Shown here: positions 53,661 to 62,030 of the stretch, one piece after another
Layout: each line of letters begins with the position of its first letter
How positions within the stretch are numbered: the stretch's first letter is position 1
From: Taklimakanibacter deserti
Lineage (GTDB): Bacteria; Pseudomonadota; Alphaproteobacteria; Rhizobiales; Aestuariivirgaceae
Direction of reading: 5' to 3'
NCBI GenBank assembly: GCA_003574785.1
Contig: QORU01000002.1
Location: forward strand, 310,001 to 374,000
DNA length: 64,000 nt
Position numbers and translations under genes: made by a program
The notes under the pieces: generated by a model
Seen by the model: the letters and a program-made list of their open reading frames with translations, nothing else
What the model was told of the DNA's origin: nothing
Databases searched by the model: none

Positions 53661-54540
53661 TGTTCTGCACCTGCTCGCGCATCTGGTCTATCACGGTCTT
53701 CAACTCGAGACCGATCGCCGTCAAGGTGCGGTCGGCGGCCTTGGAACACAGCGTATTCGCCTCGCGATTGAATTCCTGCGACAGGAAGTCGAGCTGACGC
53801 CCGGCCGGCTGGTCCGACAGGAGAAGCTTCCGCGCCGCCCCGATATGGGCGAAGAGCCGGTCGATCTCCTCGGCGACATCGGCCCTGGTCGCGAGGAGCA
53901 CGGCCTCCTGATAGAGCCGGTCCTGGTCGAAAGAGGCGCTCGTTTCCATGAGGCGGGCGACCTGTTCGGCGAGCCTTGCGCGTATCGCCTCGACCGAGCG
54001 CGCCGGATTGTCGCGCGCCGCAGTGACGAGCTTCTCGATGCGGTCGAGATGCAAACTGAGCACGGTTGAGAGCTTGGCGCCTTCGGCCTGACGCATGACG
54101 GCGAGGGCCCGGAAGGCCTCTTCGGCGTTCTTGAGGATCGCCTTGTCGCGGAGAGCTGTCTTCGCTTCGTCCTCGACGGGAGCTGCGACATCGATGACGC
54201 CACGCAAGCCCAGCAGCGCCTCGATCTGGGGTGGCGAGCCGCCGAGCCGCTCGCGCAGCCTTTCGGCGAGCTGGAGGATCTGCTCGAGCACCGTCTCATT
54301 GACGGCGAGCTGCTGCTCGGCGCCGCCGTGGTCGGCTGAGAGGCCGATCTGGACATTGCCACGCTTCAGATACTTCTGGGCGATCTCGCGTGTTGGCAGA
54401 TCGAGCGTCTCGAAGCCGGGCGGCAGGCGGCAGCGGATATCGAGCCCCTTGCCGTTGACGCTCTTGATCTCCCATTGCCAGTGCAGCCCATCGAGCGCCG
54501 ATGATGCGCGTGCATAGCCTGTCATGCTCGACAGTGGCAT
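53653..54540 (-). CDS. yicC: YicC family stress-induced endoribonuclease-like protein
   Basis: A 295-residue protein starting MPLSSMTGYARASSALDGLH, with the conserved SMTGY motif, IKSVNGKGLDIRCRLPPG and the C-terminal GRQLDFLSQEFNREANTLCS followed by KAADRTLTAIGLELK. YicC has endoribonuclease activity in E. coli and its gene is commonly beside gmk. The start at 54540 puts the SMTGY motif at the N-terminus as usual; a longer frame to 54621 reads into a repeat fragment. The stop overlaps the gmk start. Confidence 0.93.
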   Translation of the reverse strand: MPLSSMTGYARASSALDGLHWQWEIKSVNGKGLDIRCRLPPGFETLDLPTREIAQKYLKRGNVQIGLSADHGGAEQQLAVNETVLEQILQLAERLRERLGGSPPQIEALLGLRGVIDVAAPVEDEAKTALRDKAILKNAEEAFRALAVMRQAEGAKLSTVLSLHLDRIEKLVTAARDNPARSVEAIRARLAEQVARLMETSASFDQDRLYQEAVLLATRADVAEEIDRLFAHIGAARKLLLSDQPAGRQLDFLSQEFNREANTLCSKAADRTLTAIGLELKTVIDQMREQVQNIE

Positions 54541-54579
54541 AGGACCCAACCCCGAATCGAAAACTGCCCGGACTTTATC

Positions 54580-54595
54580 GCATGATCCGGAAAAG
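54580..54595. repeat. Fragment of an intergenic mosaic repeat
   Basis: GCATGATCCGGAAAAG at 54580-54595 matches, apart from two bases, one arm of the larger palindromic element at 56323-56374 (GCGTGATCAGGAAAAG read on the other strand). It lies between mltG and yicC and is not flanked by the second arm. Confidence 0.45.
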
Positions 54596-54631
54596 TTCAT
54601 AGCCGGGCTTGACCCGGCCATCGTACCGGTT

Positions 54632-56155
54632 TCAGGGCACCCGCGGTTTCGGCGCCGGAATGGGGATCAAGCGCTTGCTTCCGCGGATCACGCTGCCGGG
54701 CTTCAGGTCGAGCGCGACATCGGCGACGGTGGTTTCCGGAGACGCGGTCTCCGGGGCCGTGGTCTCAGGAGCGGCTGCCTCGGGAGCCGTGGTCGTGGTG
54801 AGAGGAACCACCCCTTCGGGCTTGGGCCGCGGGATCGGGATCACTGCGCCCTGCGCCGGGGCTGCGGGCTCACCGGCATCCGTCTCGTCCTGCGCTTCGG
54901 GAGGTTCCGTCGAGTTGCCGGCCGCTTGGTCCGCCGCTGCGATATCATCCCCGGAAGGCAGGCCGGACGTCTCGCTCTGCTGCTGCCCTTGGTTCGCGGC
55001 ATCGGGGGCTGCTGTATCGGGCGTCGCTGTATCGGGCGCGGGTTCCGCGGCGGCGACGCCACCACCCGCTGCACCGTCCTCATCCATCACCGGCGCTTCT
55101 TCGCCATTCTGGTTGCGCTGCCTCTCGATCGCGCGCCATTTGCGCACATTGATGCGATGCTCGTCGAGGGTCGCGGCGAAGACATGGCCGCCCGATCCGT
55201 CGGCGACGAAATAGAGATCATTGGTCTTGGCGGGCGCCAAGGCGGCGGCGATCGAAGCGCGGCCCGGATTGGCGATCGGCCCCGGCGGCAGGCCGTTGAT
55301 GCGATAGGTGTTGTAGGGTGTGGCCTCGGCGATGTCCTGCCTGGTCAGCGGCCGGTCGAGCTTCGACTTGCCGCCCGTTATGCCATAGATGATCGTCGGG
55401 TCGGACTGCAGCCGCATGCCTTGGCGCAGCCGATTGGCGAAGACCGAGGCCACGCGCGTGCGCTCCTCCGGCACGCCGGTCTCCTTCTCGATGATCGATG
55501 CCAGGATCAGCGCCTCCGCCGGCGTGCTGACCGGCGCATCCAGGGCGCGCTTAGGCCAGAGCTCGTCCATGAGCTTCTGGCTCGACTTCATCATGCCCTT
55601 GACGACACTGTCGCGGGTCTCGCCACGCTGGAACACATAGGTGTCGGGCATGATCTGCCCTTCCGCCGGGGTGAGCGTGATATCGCCGGTCAGGACCTCG
55701 TTCTCGCGCAGCCGGTCGAGCGCCTGCGCCGTCGTCCAGCCTTCCGGGATCGTCACCTTGTAGGTGATGAACTTACCGGACACGATGAGCGCCATCACAT
55801 CGCGCATGCTCATCGCTTCCTTGAACAGATATTCGCCGGGCTTGAGTCGCCCGCGTTCGCCAGTGGCGGTCGCGGCGGCGGCAAAGATGTTGGCGCTCGA
55901 AATGATCCCCGCCTTTTCGAGCTCGGCGGCAATGCCCAGAACCCCGCCGCCGCGCTCGACCTGGAAGGTCTTCTCGGCGGCCAACGGACCAGGCTGGGTG
56001 AATTTCACATAACCGTAAAGGCCGAGGCCGAAGACCGCGAGAGCGAAGCAGCCGGCCAGCAGCACAAGGGAGTAGACGACGCGCCTCAGCGCCGATCGCC
56101 GACGGCGGCGGGGTGGCACCACCACGCTACGTCTATGCCTGCGCTGGTCGGGCAC
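54632..56155 (-). CDS. mltG: Endolytic murein transglycosylase MltG with long proline/threonine-rich tail
   Basis: A 507-residue protein: a basic cytosolic head (MPDQRRHRRSVVVPPRRRRR), one membrane segment at about 26-50, a LysM-like part, and a YceG catalytic domain with the active glutamate E223 in LASIIEKETGVPEERTRVAS and GLPPGPIANPGRASIAAALA. Residues beyond about 360 form a low-complexity Pro/Thr/Ala/Glu tail (PAPDTATPDTAAPDAANQ; TTTTAPEAAAPETTAPETAS) absent from E. coli MltG. MltG ends nascent glycan strands at the membrane. The GTG at 56155 has GGGAG seven bases ahead. Confidence 0.92.
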   Translation of the reverse strand: MPDQRRHRRSVVVPPRRRRRSALRRVVYSLVLLAGCFALAVFGLGLYGYVKFTQPGPLAAEKTFQVERGGGVLGIAAELEKAGIISSANIFAAAATATGERGRLKPGEYLFKEAMSMRDVMALIVSGKFITYKVTIPEGWTTAQALDRLRENEVLTGDITLTPAEGQIMPDTYVFQRGETRDSVVKGMMKSSQKLMDELWPKRALDAPVSTPAEALILASIIEKETGVPEERTRVASVFANRLRQGMRLQSDPTIIYGITGGKSKLDRPLTRQDIAEATPYNTYRINGLPPGPIANPGRASIAAALAPAKTNDLYFVADGSGGHVFAATLDEHRINVRKWRAIERQRNQNGEEAPVMDEDGAAGGGVAAAEPAPDTATPDTAAPDAANQGQQQSETSGLPSGDDIAAADQAAGNSTEPPEAQDETDAGEPAAPAQGAVIPIPRPKPEGVVPLTTTTAPEAAAPETTAPETASPETTVADVALDLKPGSVIRGSKRLIPIPAPKPRVP

Positions 56156-56261
56156 GGTAGGTCTCCCTAGAGCCTGTCCCGTTTCTGCTGGCTGAGAATC
56201 CCACAGAAATGGTTAAAAAGCTCGAAAAAACTGGAGCGCTCCCTTACCGGGAAGTGCCCTA

Positions 56262-56309
56262 GATCACGATCACTTCAGGTCGGTTCGACCTGAAGTGATA
56301 AACGTGATC
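56262..56309. repeat. Palindromic repeat element, first hairpin
   Basis: ATCACTTCAGGTCG (56269-56282) pairs perfectly with CGACCTGAAGTGAT (56286-56299) around GTT, and the flanks GATCACG (56262-56268) and CGTGATC (56303-56309) pair as well apart from three unpaired A residues. This 48-base hairpin resembles widely scattered rhizobial intergenic elements. It sits between fabF and mltG, which are transcribed through it. Confidence 0.75.
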
Positions 56310-56322
56310 GGAATCTTAAGTT

Positions 56323-56374
56323 TAGCGCGTGATCGGACGGAAAACCGGTTCCCACTTTTCCTGATCACGCGCTA
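56323..56374. repeat. Palindromic repeat element, second hairpin
   Basis: TAGCGCGTGATC (56323-56334) and GATCACGCGCTA (56363-56374) are exact inverted copies; between them lie GGAAAACCGGTTCCC and ACTTTTCC. The combination of GATCACGC arms with a core reading GGGAACCGGTTTTCC on the other strand is the pattern of the common Rhizobiales mosaic repeat. Confidence 0.75.
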
Positions 56375-56379
56375 GCGGC

Positions 56380-57639
56380 TCAAATTCGCCTCATGATCAA
56401 CGATGCGTTCGTCCCACCGAAACCAAATGAATTGGACAGAACTGTGTTGATCTCCTTTTTTCGTGCTTTCAGCGGAACTAGATCGATATCGGTCGCAACC
56501 GACGGATTCTCCAGATTGAGCGTCGGCGGGCAGATATTATCCCTAAGGGAGAGGAGCGAGAAGATCGCCTCGACGGCGCCTGCCGCGCCTAACAGATGCC
56601 CAGTCGACGACTTGGTCGAAGACATGGCCAAGCCATTGATCCGATTGCCCATCAGTCTTTCGACGGCCTTGAGCTCGATCTCATCGCCCAAGGGCGTCGA
56701 AGTGCCGTGGGCGTTGATATAGTCGATCTCATGGGCGGAAATGCCGGCCCGCTTAAGCGCTGCCTGCATGCAGCGATAGGCGCCGTCGCCGTCCTCGGAA
56801 GGAGCGGTGATGTGATAGGCATCGCCCGACATGCCGTAGCCGATGATCTCGGCATAGATCTTGGCGCCCCGCGCCTTGGCGTGTTCCAGTTCCTCGAGGA
56901 CGAGGATGCCCGCCCCTTCGCCCATCACGAAGCCGTCGCGGTCGCGGTCATAGGGGCGTGAGCCCTTTTCCGGCGCATCATTGTATTTCGTGGCCAGCGC
57001 CTTGCAGGCGATGAACCCCGCTATGCCAAGGCGCGAGATCGCGGCCTCGGTGCCGCCTGCCACCATGACATTGGCATCGCCGAGCGCGATCATGCGGCTG
57101 GCATCACCGATCGCATGCGAGCCCGTGGCGCAGGCCGTCACTACCGAGTGGTTGGGGCCCTTGAAGCCGAATTCGATCGACACGACCCCGGCCGCCAAAT
57201 TGATCAGCGACCCTGGGATGAAGAATGGGCTGACGCGGCGCGGGCCTTTCTCCTTCAAGAGGAGCGTCGTCTCCTCGATCGAAGGCAGGCCGCCGATGCC
57301 TGAGCCGATGAGGACGCCGGTTGCGTATTTCTCGTCCTCGCTCTTGGGTTCCCAGCCGGAGTCGGCTACGGCCTGCTTGGCGGCGGCGATCGCATAGATG
57401 ATGAATGTGTCGTAGCGGCGCTGGTCCTTGTGCTCGACCCATTGGTTCGCATTGAAGGTGCCATCTGCGCCATCGCCCGGTTTCACTTCGCAGGCGATGC
57501 GGCAGGCCATGTCGGATGTATCGAATTTGGTGATCGGACCGGCGCCGCTCTTGCCGTCGGTGAGGCGCTTCCAGGTCTCTTCAACACCCGTCGCAAGCGG
57601 CGAAACGATACCCAGACCCGTGACAACCACCCTGCGCAT
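56380..57639 (-). CDS. fabF: 3-oxoacyl-ACP synthase II
   Basis: A 419-residue condensing enzyme. The catalytic cysteine is C170 in VVTACATGSHAIGDA, with histidines in NAHGTSTPLGD and SSTGHLLGAAGAVEA. It extends fatty acyl-ACP chains with malonyl-ACP. GGAG lies six bases ahead of the ATG at 57639; the reading frame continues upstream into the acpP-fabF gap without support. It follows acpP by about 100 bases, in which a 16-base palindrome (CCTCCCCG/CGGGGAGG, 57713-57728) lies. Confidence 0.96.
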   Translation of the reverse strand: MRRVVVTGLGIVSPLATGVEETWKRLTDGKSGAGPITKFDTSDMACRIACEVKPGDGADGTFNANQWVEHKDQRRYDTFIIYAIAAAKQAVADSGWEPKSEDEKYATGVLIGSGIGGLPSIEETTLLLKEKGPRRVSPFFIPGSLINLAAGVVSIEFGFKGPNHSVVTACATGSHAIGDASRMIALGDANVMVAGGTEAAISRLGIAGFIACKALATKYNDAPEKGSRPYDRDRDGFVMGEGAGILVLEELEHAKARGAKIYAEIIGYGMSGDAYHITAPSEDGDGAYRCMQAALKRAGISAHEIDYINAHGTSTPLGDEIELKAVERLMGNRINGLAMSSTKSSTGHLLGAAGAVEAIFSLLSLRDNICPPTLNLENPSVATDIDLVPLKARKKEINTVLSNSFGFGGTNASLIMRRI

Positions 57640-57712
57640 CAATTCTCCTCTCCTATACGACAACGCGGCGGCAAGACTTTCGTTCTCCTGCCTCCGCGCT
57701 GCAATCAATGGC

Positions 57713-57728
57713 CCTCCCCGCGGGGAGG
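57713..57728. other. GC-rich palindrome between acpP and fabF
   Basis: CCTCCCCGCGGGGAGG is a perfect 16-base palindrome starting 13 bases after the acpP stop. No T run follows on the minus strand, so it is not a standard terminator; it may protect the abundant acpP message from 3' decay or reduce read-through into fabF. Confidence 0.4.
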
Positions 57729-57741
57729 CAACCCGCATCCG

Positions 57742-57978
57742 TCAAGCGGCGCTCTTTTCAATGAACTTGACCGCATCGCCGACGGTCTGGATGGTCTCGG
57801 CCGCATCATCGGGGATCTCGATGCCGAACTCCTCTTCGAAGGCCATGACGAGCTCGACCGTGTCCAGGCTGTCGGCGCCGAGATCGTCGATAAAGCTGGC
57901 CTCGGGATTCACCTTTTCGGCGTCGACGCCAAGGTGCTCGACCACGATCTTCTTCACCCGCTCCGCAACATCACTCAT
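57742..57978 (-). CDS. acpP: Acyl carrier protein
   Basis: A 78-residue acidic protein, the same length as E. coli AcpP. The phosphopantetheine attachment serine is S37 in [20 protein letters not shown]. It carries growing fatty acids on the prosthetic arm. The ATG at 57978 was chosen over a TTG two codons upstream. It is separated from fabG by 160 bases holding a terminator-like hairpin, so it probably has its own promoter. Confidence 0.97.
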   Translation of the reverse strand: MSDVAERVKKIVVEHLGVDAEKVNPEASFIDDLGADSLDTVELVMAFEEEFGIEIPDDAAETIQTVGDAVKFIEKSAA

Positions 57979-58080
57979 GTTCAATCGTCCTCGTCATTAG
58001 TTTAAGTTATTTTCCGTTCTACGATCGGACATTTCGTCCCCCTCGTGTTCCGGGCTTCCTAACACAGATTCCTCAAGCCA

Positions 58081-58104
58081 TAAAAGGGGCAAGTCCAGCC
58101 CCTT
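58081..58104 (-). terminator. Intrinsic terminator after fabG
   Basis: On the minus strand AAGGGGC (58104-58098) and GCCCCTT (58090-58084) form a 7-base stem around TGGACTT, running into TTTTA. It begins 35 bases after the fabG stop and would separate fabD-fabG from acpP. Confidence 0.55.
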
Positions 58105-58138
58105 GATAAGACCTGAGAAAAGCCGTCTCGTCAGTGGC

Positions 58139-58876
58139 TTAGAGCATCGCCATGCCGCCATTTACATGCAGTGTTTGGCCGGTCATGTAGGCCGCTTCGG
58201 CACTCGCCAGATAGAGCGCCGCTGCCGCGACGTCATCGCTGGTGCCGAGCCTGCCGGCCGGAACCTTGGCGATGATCGTTTCCTTCTGCTTATCATTGAG
58301 TGCATCGGTCATCGGGGTCGCGATGAAGCCCGGCGCTATGCAGTTCACCGTCACATTGCGGCTGGCGAGTTCCTGCGCCAAGGCCTTGGTCATGCCGATC
58401 ATGCCGGCCTTGGAGGCCGCATAGTTGGCCTGTCCGGCATTGCCGGTGACGCCCACCACCGAAGTGATGCCGATGATCCGTCCGTAGCGGCGCTTCATCA
58501 TGCCGCGCATCGCCGCACGCGCCAGGCGGAAGGCGGCGGTGAGATTGACGTCGATCACTTGCGCCCAGTCCTCATCCTTCATGCGCATCGCCAGGCCGTC
58601 GCGGGTGATGCCGGCATTGTTCACGAGGATGTCGAGCGAGCCCATTGCCGCCTCGGCGGCCGGCACGAGCTTTTCGACCTCTTCGGGTTTGCCGAGATTG
58701 GCGGCAAGCGCGTGGACGCGCTCGCCGAGCTCCGCCTTGAGGGCGTCGAGCACCTCGGCGCGCGTGCCGGAAACGGCCACTGTCGCGCCCTGCTTGTGCA
58801 GCACCCGGGCGATGGCAGCGCCGATGCCGCCCGTGGCGCCCGTCACCAGCGCCGTTTTTCCGGTTAGATCGAACAT
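58139..58876 (-). CDS. fabG: 3-oxoacyl-ACP reductase
   Basis: A 245-residue short-chain dehydrogenase. TGATGGIGAAIARVL (NADPH loop, 12-26), NNAGITRDGLAMRMKDEDW, and the catalytic S139, Y152 and K156 (GITSVVGVTGNAGQANYAAS) fit FabG closely. It reduces 3-oxoacyl-ACP in the fatty acid cycle. It starts four bases after the fabD stop, in one transcript. Confidence 0.96.
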   Translation of the reverse strand: MFDLTGKTALVTGATGGIGAAIARVLHKQGATVAVSGTRAEVLDALKAELGERVHALAANLGKPEEVEKLVPAAEAAMGSLDILVNNAGITRDGLAMRMKDEDWAQVIDVNLTAAFRLARAAMRGMMKRRYGRIIGITSVVGVTGNAGQANYAASKAGMIGMTKALAQELASRNVTVNCIAPGFIATPMTDALNDKQKETIIAKVPAGRLGTSDDVAAAALYLASAEAAYMTGQTLHVNGGMAML

Positions 58877-58880
58877 GTCT

Positions 58881-59831
58881 TCACCCCTGCTTGAGCTGAG
58901 CGGCGTTCTGGGCGATGTCCTCTGGGCTGCCCAGCGCCAAGCCTTGCGCCTCGGGCGCCGTCCTTTTCACGAGTCCCGACAAGACTTTGCCTGAGCCGAC
59001 TTCACAAAAGAGTTTAACACCCTCTGCGGCCATTGCCGCCATGCTTTCGCGCCAGCGCACCGTGCCCGTCACTTGCGCCACCAGCGCCTTCCTGATCTCG
59101 GCCGGATCGCTCAACGGAGCAGCCAGCACATTGGCGAAGACCGGCACGGTCGGCGGGCGCATCGGCGTGTTGGCGAGCGCCTCCGCCATCAGCTTCGCGG
59201 CGGGCTCCATCAAAGCGCAATGAAAGGGCGCGCTCACCTGAAGCATCACGGCGCGCTTGGCGCCCTTGTCCTTGGCTAGCGCCACGGCGCGCTCGACCGC
59301 GGCCTTGTGGCCCGACACCACGACTTGGCCCGGCGCATTGTCATTGGCCGCCTGGCAGATCTCGCCTTGGCCTGCGGCTTCCGCCACGGCGACCGCGTCC
59401 GCATAGTCGAGCCCGAGAAGGGCGGCCATGGCGCCGGTGCCGACCGGGGTCGCCTGCTGCATGGCGCGGCCGCGGGTTTTGAGGAGCCGCGCCGCATCGG
59501 CGAGCGAGAAGGTGCCTGCGGCGGCCAGTGCCGAATATTCGCCGAGCGAATGGCCGGCGACGAACTTCGCGACATCCTTGAGCTTCACCCCGTGCTCGGC
59601 CTCGAGCACCCGCACCACCGCGAGGCTCACCGCCATTAAGGCCGGCTGGGCATTCTCGGTCAGCGTCAGCTCGGCTTCCGGCCCTTCCCACATCAGCATG
59701 GAGAGTGGCTGGCCGAGCGCTTCGTCCACCTCGGCGAAGACGGCGCGCGCTGCGGGCGATGCCTCGGCGAGCGCCTTGCCCATGCCGACGGCCTGGCTGC
59801 CCTGTCCCGGAAAAATGAAAGCAAGGCTCAT
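58881..59831 (-). CDS. fabD: Malonyl-CoA:ACP transacylase
   Basis: A 316-residue enzyme with FIFPGQGSQAVGMGKALAEA at the start, the nucleophile serine S95 in GHSLGEYSALAAAG, and the histidine segment SAPFHCALMEPAAKLM. It loads malonate onto ACP. It heads the fabD-fabG transcript and is divergent from the PLP dehydratase gene, with 96 bases between the start codons. Confidence 0.96.
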   Translation of the reverse strand: MSLAFIFPGQGSQAVGMGKALAEASPAARAVFAEVDEALGQPLSMLMWEGPEAELTLTENAQPALMAVSLAVVRVLEAEHGVKLKDVAKFVAGHSLGEYSALAAAGTFSLADAARLLKTRGRAMQQATPVGTGAMAALLGLDYADAVAVAEAAGQGEICQAANDNAPGQVVVSGHKAAVERAVALAKDKGAKRAVMLQVSAPFHCALMEPAAKLMAEALANTPMRPPTVPVFANVLAAPLSDPAEIRKALVAQVTGTVRWRESMAAMAAEGVKLFCEVGSGKVLSGLVKRTAPEAQGLALGSPEDIAQNAAQLKQG

Positions 59832-59927
59832 GAATTGTCCCTGATCGATTCACTTGCGCCGCACGAAGCATGCGGGGGCCAAGGAAGTCAAGCTTTCGCT
59901 TCGCGGCAATTCCACCTATGGAGAAGC

Positions 59928-60893
59928 ATGTTCACGCGCGCAGATTTGCACAAGGCGCTGGGGATCGTCTATTCGGCGATGCCATCCACGCCACAATATG
60001 CCTGGCCCCTTCTTGCAGAGGAAACCCAGTGCGAATGCTGGGTCAAGCATGAGAACCACACGCCGATCGGCGCCTTCAAGGTCAGGGGCGGCCTCGTCCA
60101 TATGCGCTTGCGCAAGGAGCGCGGCGAGACCAATGGCGTCATCACCGCCACACGCGGCAATCACGGCCAATCCATCCCCTTCGCCGCGCGCCGTGAAGGC
60201 ATCCCGGCGACCGTCGTCGTCCCTGAGGGCAATTCGCTCGAGAAGAACGCGGCGATGCGGGCGCTCGGCTGCACGCTGATCGAGACCGGCACGGATTTCG
60301 ACGAGGCGCGCGAGACGGCGATGAGACTCGCCAAGGAACAGGGTCTCGACATGGTTGCCTCGTTCCATCCCGAGCTGGTGATGGGCGTTGCCACCTACGC
60401 GCATGAACTCTTTACAACGGCAGGCGATCTCGACGCCGTCTATGTGCCGATCGGATTGGGCTCCGGCATTTGCGGCGTGATCGCGATGCGCGACCTCCTC
60501 GGCCTCAAGACGAAAGTCATCGGCGTGGTGGCGGAGCGCGCCAATGCCTATCGGCTGTCCTATGACGCCCAGCGCACGGTGCCGACCAATTCGGCCCTTT
60601 CCTTCGCCGACGGCATGGCGGTCCGCGTGCCGCATCCCGATGCGGTCGCGATGATCAATCGCGGCGCTGAGCGCATCGTCGAGGTCGGCGAGGATGAGAT
60701 CGCCGACGCCATGCGCCTCCTCTACCGCACCACCCACAATGTCGCCGAAGGTGCGGGTGCTGCCGCTCTCGCCGCGCTGATGAAGGAGCGGGCCGAGATG
60801 AAAGGCAAGCGCGTCGGCGTCATCCTCTCGGGCGGCAATATCGACGGCGCCAAATTCGCACAGGTGCTGCAAGGCAGAACGCCGTTGCCATAA
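59928..60893 (+). CDS. PLP-dependent threonine/serine dehydratase-like enzyme
   Basis: A 321-residue fold-type II PLP enzyme. The PLP lysine is K51 in HTPIGAFKVRGGLVHM, preceded by WVKHENH. TRGNHGQSIPFAARREGIPA and the phosphate loop PIGLGSGICGVIAM fit catabolic threonine dehydratases or EutB-type hydroxyectoine dehydratases. There is no C-terminal ACT domain, so no isoleucine feedback. GGAG directly ahead of the ATG at 59928 decides the start; a longer frame to 59835 overlaps fabD's promoter. The acetyltransferase gene follows after four bases. Confidence 0.85.
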   Translation: MFTRADLHKALGIVYSAMPSTPQYAWPLLAEETQCECWVKHENHTPIGAFKVRGGLVHMRLRKERGETNGVITATRGNHGQSIPFAARREGIPATVVVPEGNSLEKNAAMRALGCTLIETGTDFDEARETAMRLAKEQGLDMVASFHPELVMGVATYAHELFTTAGDLDAVYVPIGLGSGICGVIAMRDLLGLKTKVIGVVAERANAYRLSYDAQRTVPTNSALSFADGMAVRVPHPDAVAMINRGAERIVEVGEDEIADAMRLLYRTTHNVAEGAGAAALAALMKERAEMKGKRVGVILSGGNIDGAKFAQVLQGRTPLP

Positions 60894-60897
60894 AAGA

Positions 60898-61359
60898 ATG
60901 ACCGTGATGCACATCATCATTCGCCGCGCCTCGGCTACCGACGCACTCGCCCTGACCGATCTCATGCGGGCGTCATCGACATATGAGGGCGAATATGCGC
61001 GCATCCTCGACGGCTATCGCGTCACGCCCGAGCAGATCAGCCGCGACCTGATCTTCCTGGCGGAGGCATCCGGGCGCCTGCTCGGTTTCTACAGCCTGAT
61101 GCTGGGCGAAGAGCCCGAGCTCGACCTCATGTTCGTGGCCGACGACATGCAGGGAACGGGGCTCGGCCGGCAGCTTTTCGAGCACATGCGGGACGAGGCG
61201 CGCCAGCGGGGAATCCCTCTGGTCAGGATCGTATCACACCCGCTTTCGGTCGGCTTCTACAGGCGCATGGGCGCTGAGCTTATCGGGACAAAGCCGCCAT
61301 CGCCCCCGCGGGTCACATGGGAGCGGCCGGTGCTCACCTTGCGGACAGGACCTGCTTGA
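60898..61359 (+). CDS. GNAT family N-acetyltransferase
   Basis: A 153-residue protein with the GNAT core: IIRRASATDALALTDLMRAS at the start, ELDLMFVADDMQGTGLGRQL (acetyl-CoA loop with Q-G-T-G-L-G, about residues 85-92), and PLVRIVSHPLSVGFYRRMGA near the end. It transfers an acetyl group from acetyl-CoA to an unknown amine. Starts at 60898 and 60907 are both possible. It is transcribed with the dehydratase gene upstream. Confidence 0.87.
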   Translation: MTVMHIIIRRASATDALALTDLMRASSTYEGEYARILDGYRVTPEQISRDLIFLAEASGRLLGFYSLMLGEEPELDLMFVADDMQGTGLGRQLFEHMRDEARQRGIPLVRIVSHPLSVGFYRRMGAELIGTKPPSPPRVTWERPVLTLRTGPA

Positions 61360-61499
61360 AGTGGGGAGCCGATCATGCGAGAAGAGCGCCATGAGCCTCG
61401 TTAACGGCCAGCTTCGAATGCGCGCCCCCTTGCCGGGTACCACCACCGGCGGAGGCGATTGAGCACGCGCAGTCACTGAAAGAGCATCGCGTTTCCTCG
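61360..61499. other. Intergenic stretch, no gene seen
   Basis: This lies between the acetyltransferase stop and a terminator-like hairpin. The short open frames here have neither a ribosome binding site nor recognisable protein features. Confidence 0.5.
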
Positions 61500-61531
61500 A
61501 ACCCTCCCGCCAAGCCCGGTCGAGGGTTTTT
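61500..61531 (+). terminator. Candidate terminator after the dehydratase-acetyltransferase pair
   Basis: AACCCTC (61500-61506) pairs with GAGGGTT (61522-61528), followed by TTTTTC. The 15-base loop is long for an intrinsic terminator, but the position ahead of the HIT gene is right. Confidence 0.4.
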
Positions 61532-61571
61532 CATTTTCCGGAAACGGATCCCTTTTCAGACGAGACGCACC

Positions 61572-62030
61572 ATGACATCCCCTTCGCATCCCTGCCTCTT
61601 CTGCCGCATCGCGCGGCGCGAGATCCCGGCTCACATCGTCTATGAGGACGACTATCTGGTCGCCTTCCTGGATAATGGCCCGATCCGGCCCGGCCACGTG
61701 CAGATCATCCCGCGCGATCATTATCCGACATTCGACGATCTCACCGCCGAGCTCGCCTCGCGCATCATCGTGCTCGGGCAAAGGCTCGCCCGCATCCTGA
61801 AAGCGAGCCACAATGTCAGCCGCGCCGCCTTCCTGTTCACCGGCGGCGACATCGCCCATGCGCATGCCCATGTCCTGCCGATGGTCGCGGCCACCGACAT
61901 CACCTCCAGGCGTTATATCGCCGAGGAGGAGATCACCTTCCGTCCGATCCCGCGGCCGAGCGAGGACGAGCTTCGGCACGTCGCCTTCACTTTGCGCGAG
62001 GCACTGAAAGGCCGGGAAGCGGCGCCATGA
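61572..62030 (+). CDS. HIT family protein
   Basis: A 152-residue protein with the histidine triad H96-A-H98-A-H100-V in GGDIAHAHAHVLPMV and the HIT start PCLFCRIARREIPAHIVYED. HIT proteins hydrolyse or transfer nucleotides from dinucleotides or nucleotide conjugates. Its stop overlaps the start of the next acetyltransferase gene (ATGA). The substrate is not predictable. Confidence 0.9.
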   Translation: MTSPSHPCLFCRIARREIPAHIVYEDDYLVAFLDNGPIRPGHVQIIPRDHYPTFDDLTAELASRIIVLGQRLARILKASHNVSRAAFLFTGGDIAHAHAHVLPMVAATDITSRRYIAEEEITFRPIPRPSEDELRHVAFTLREALKGREAAP

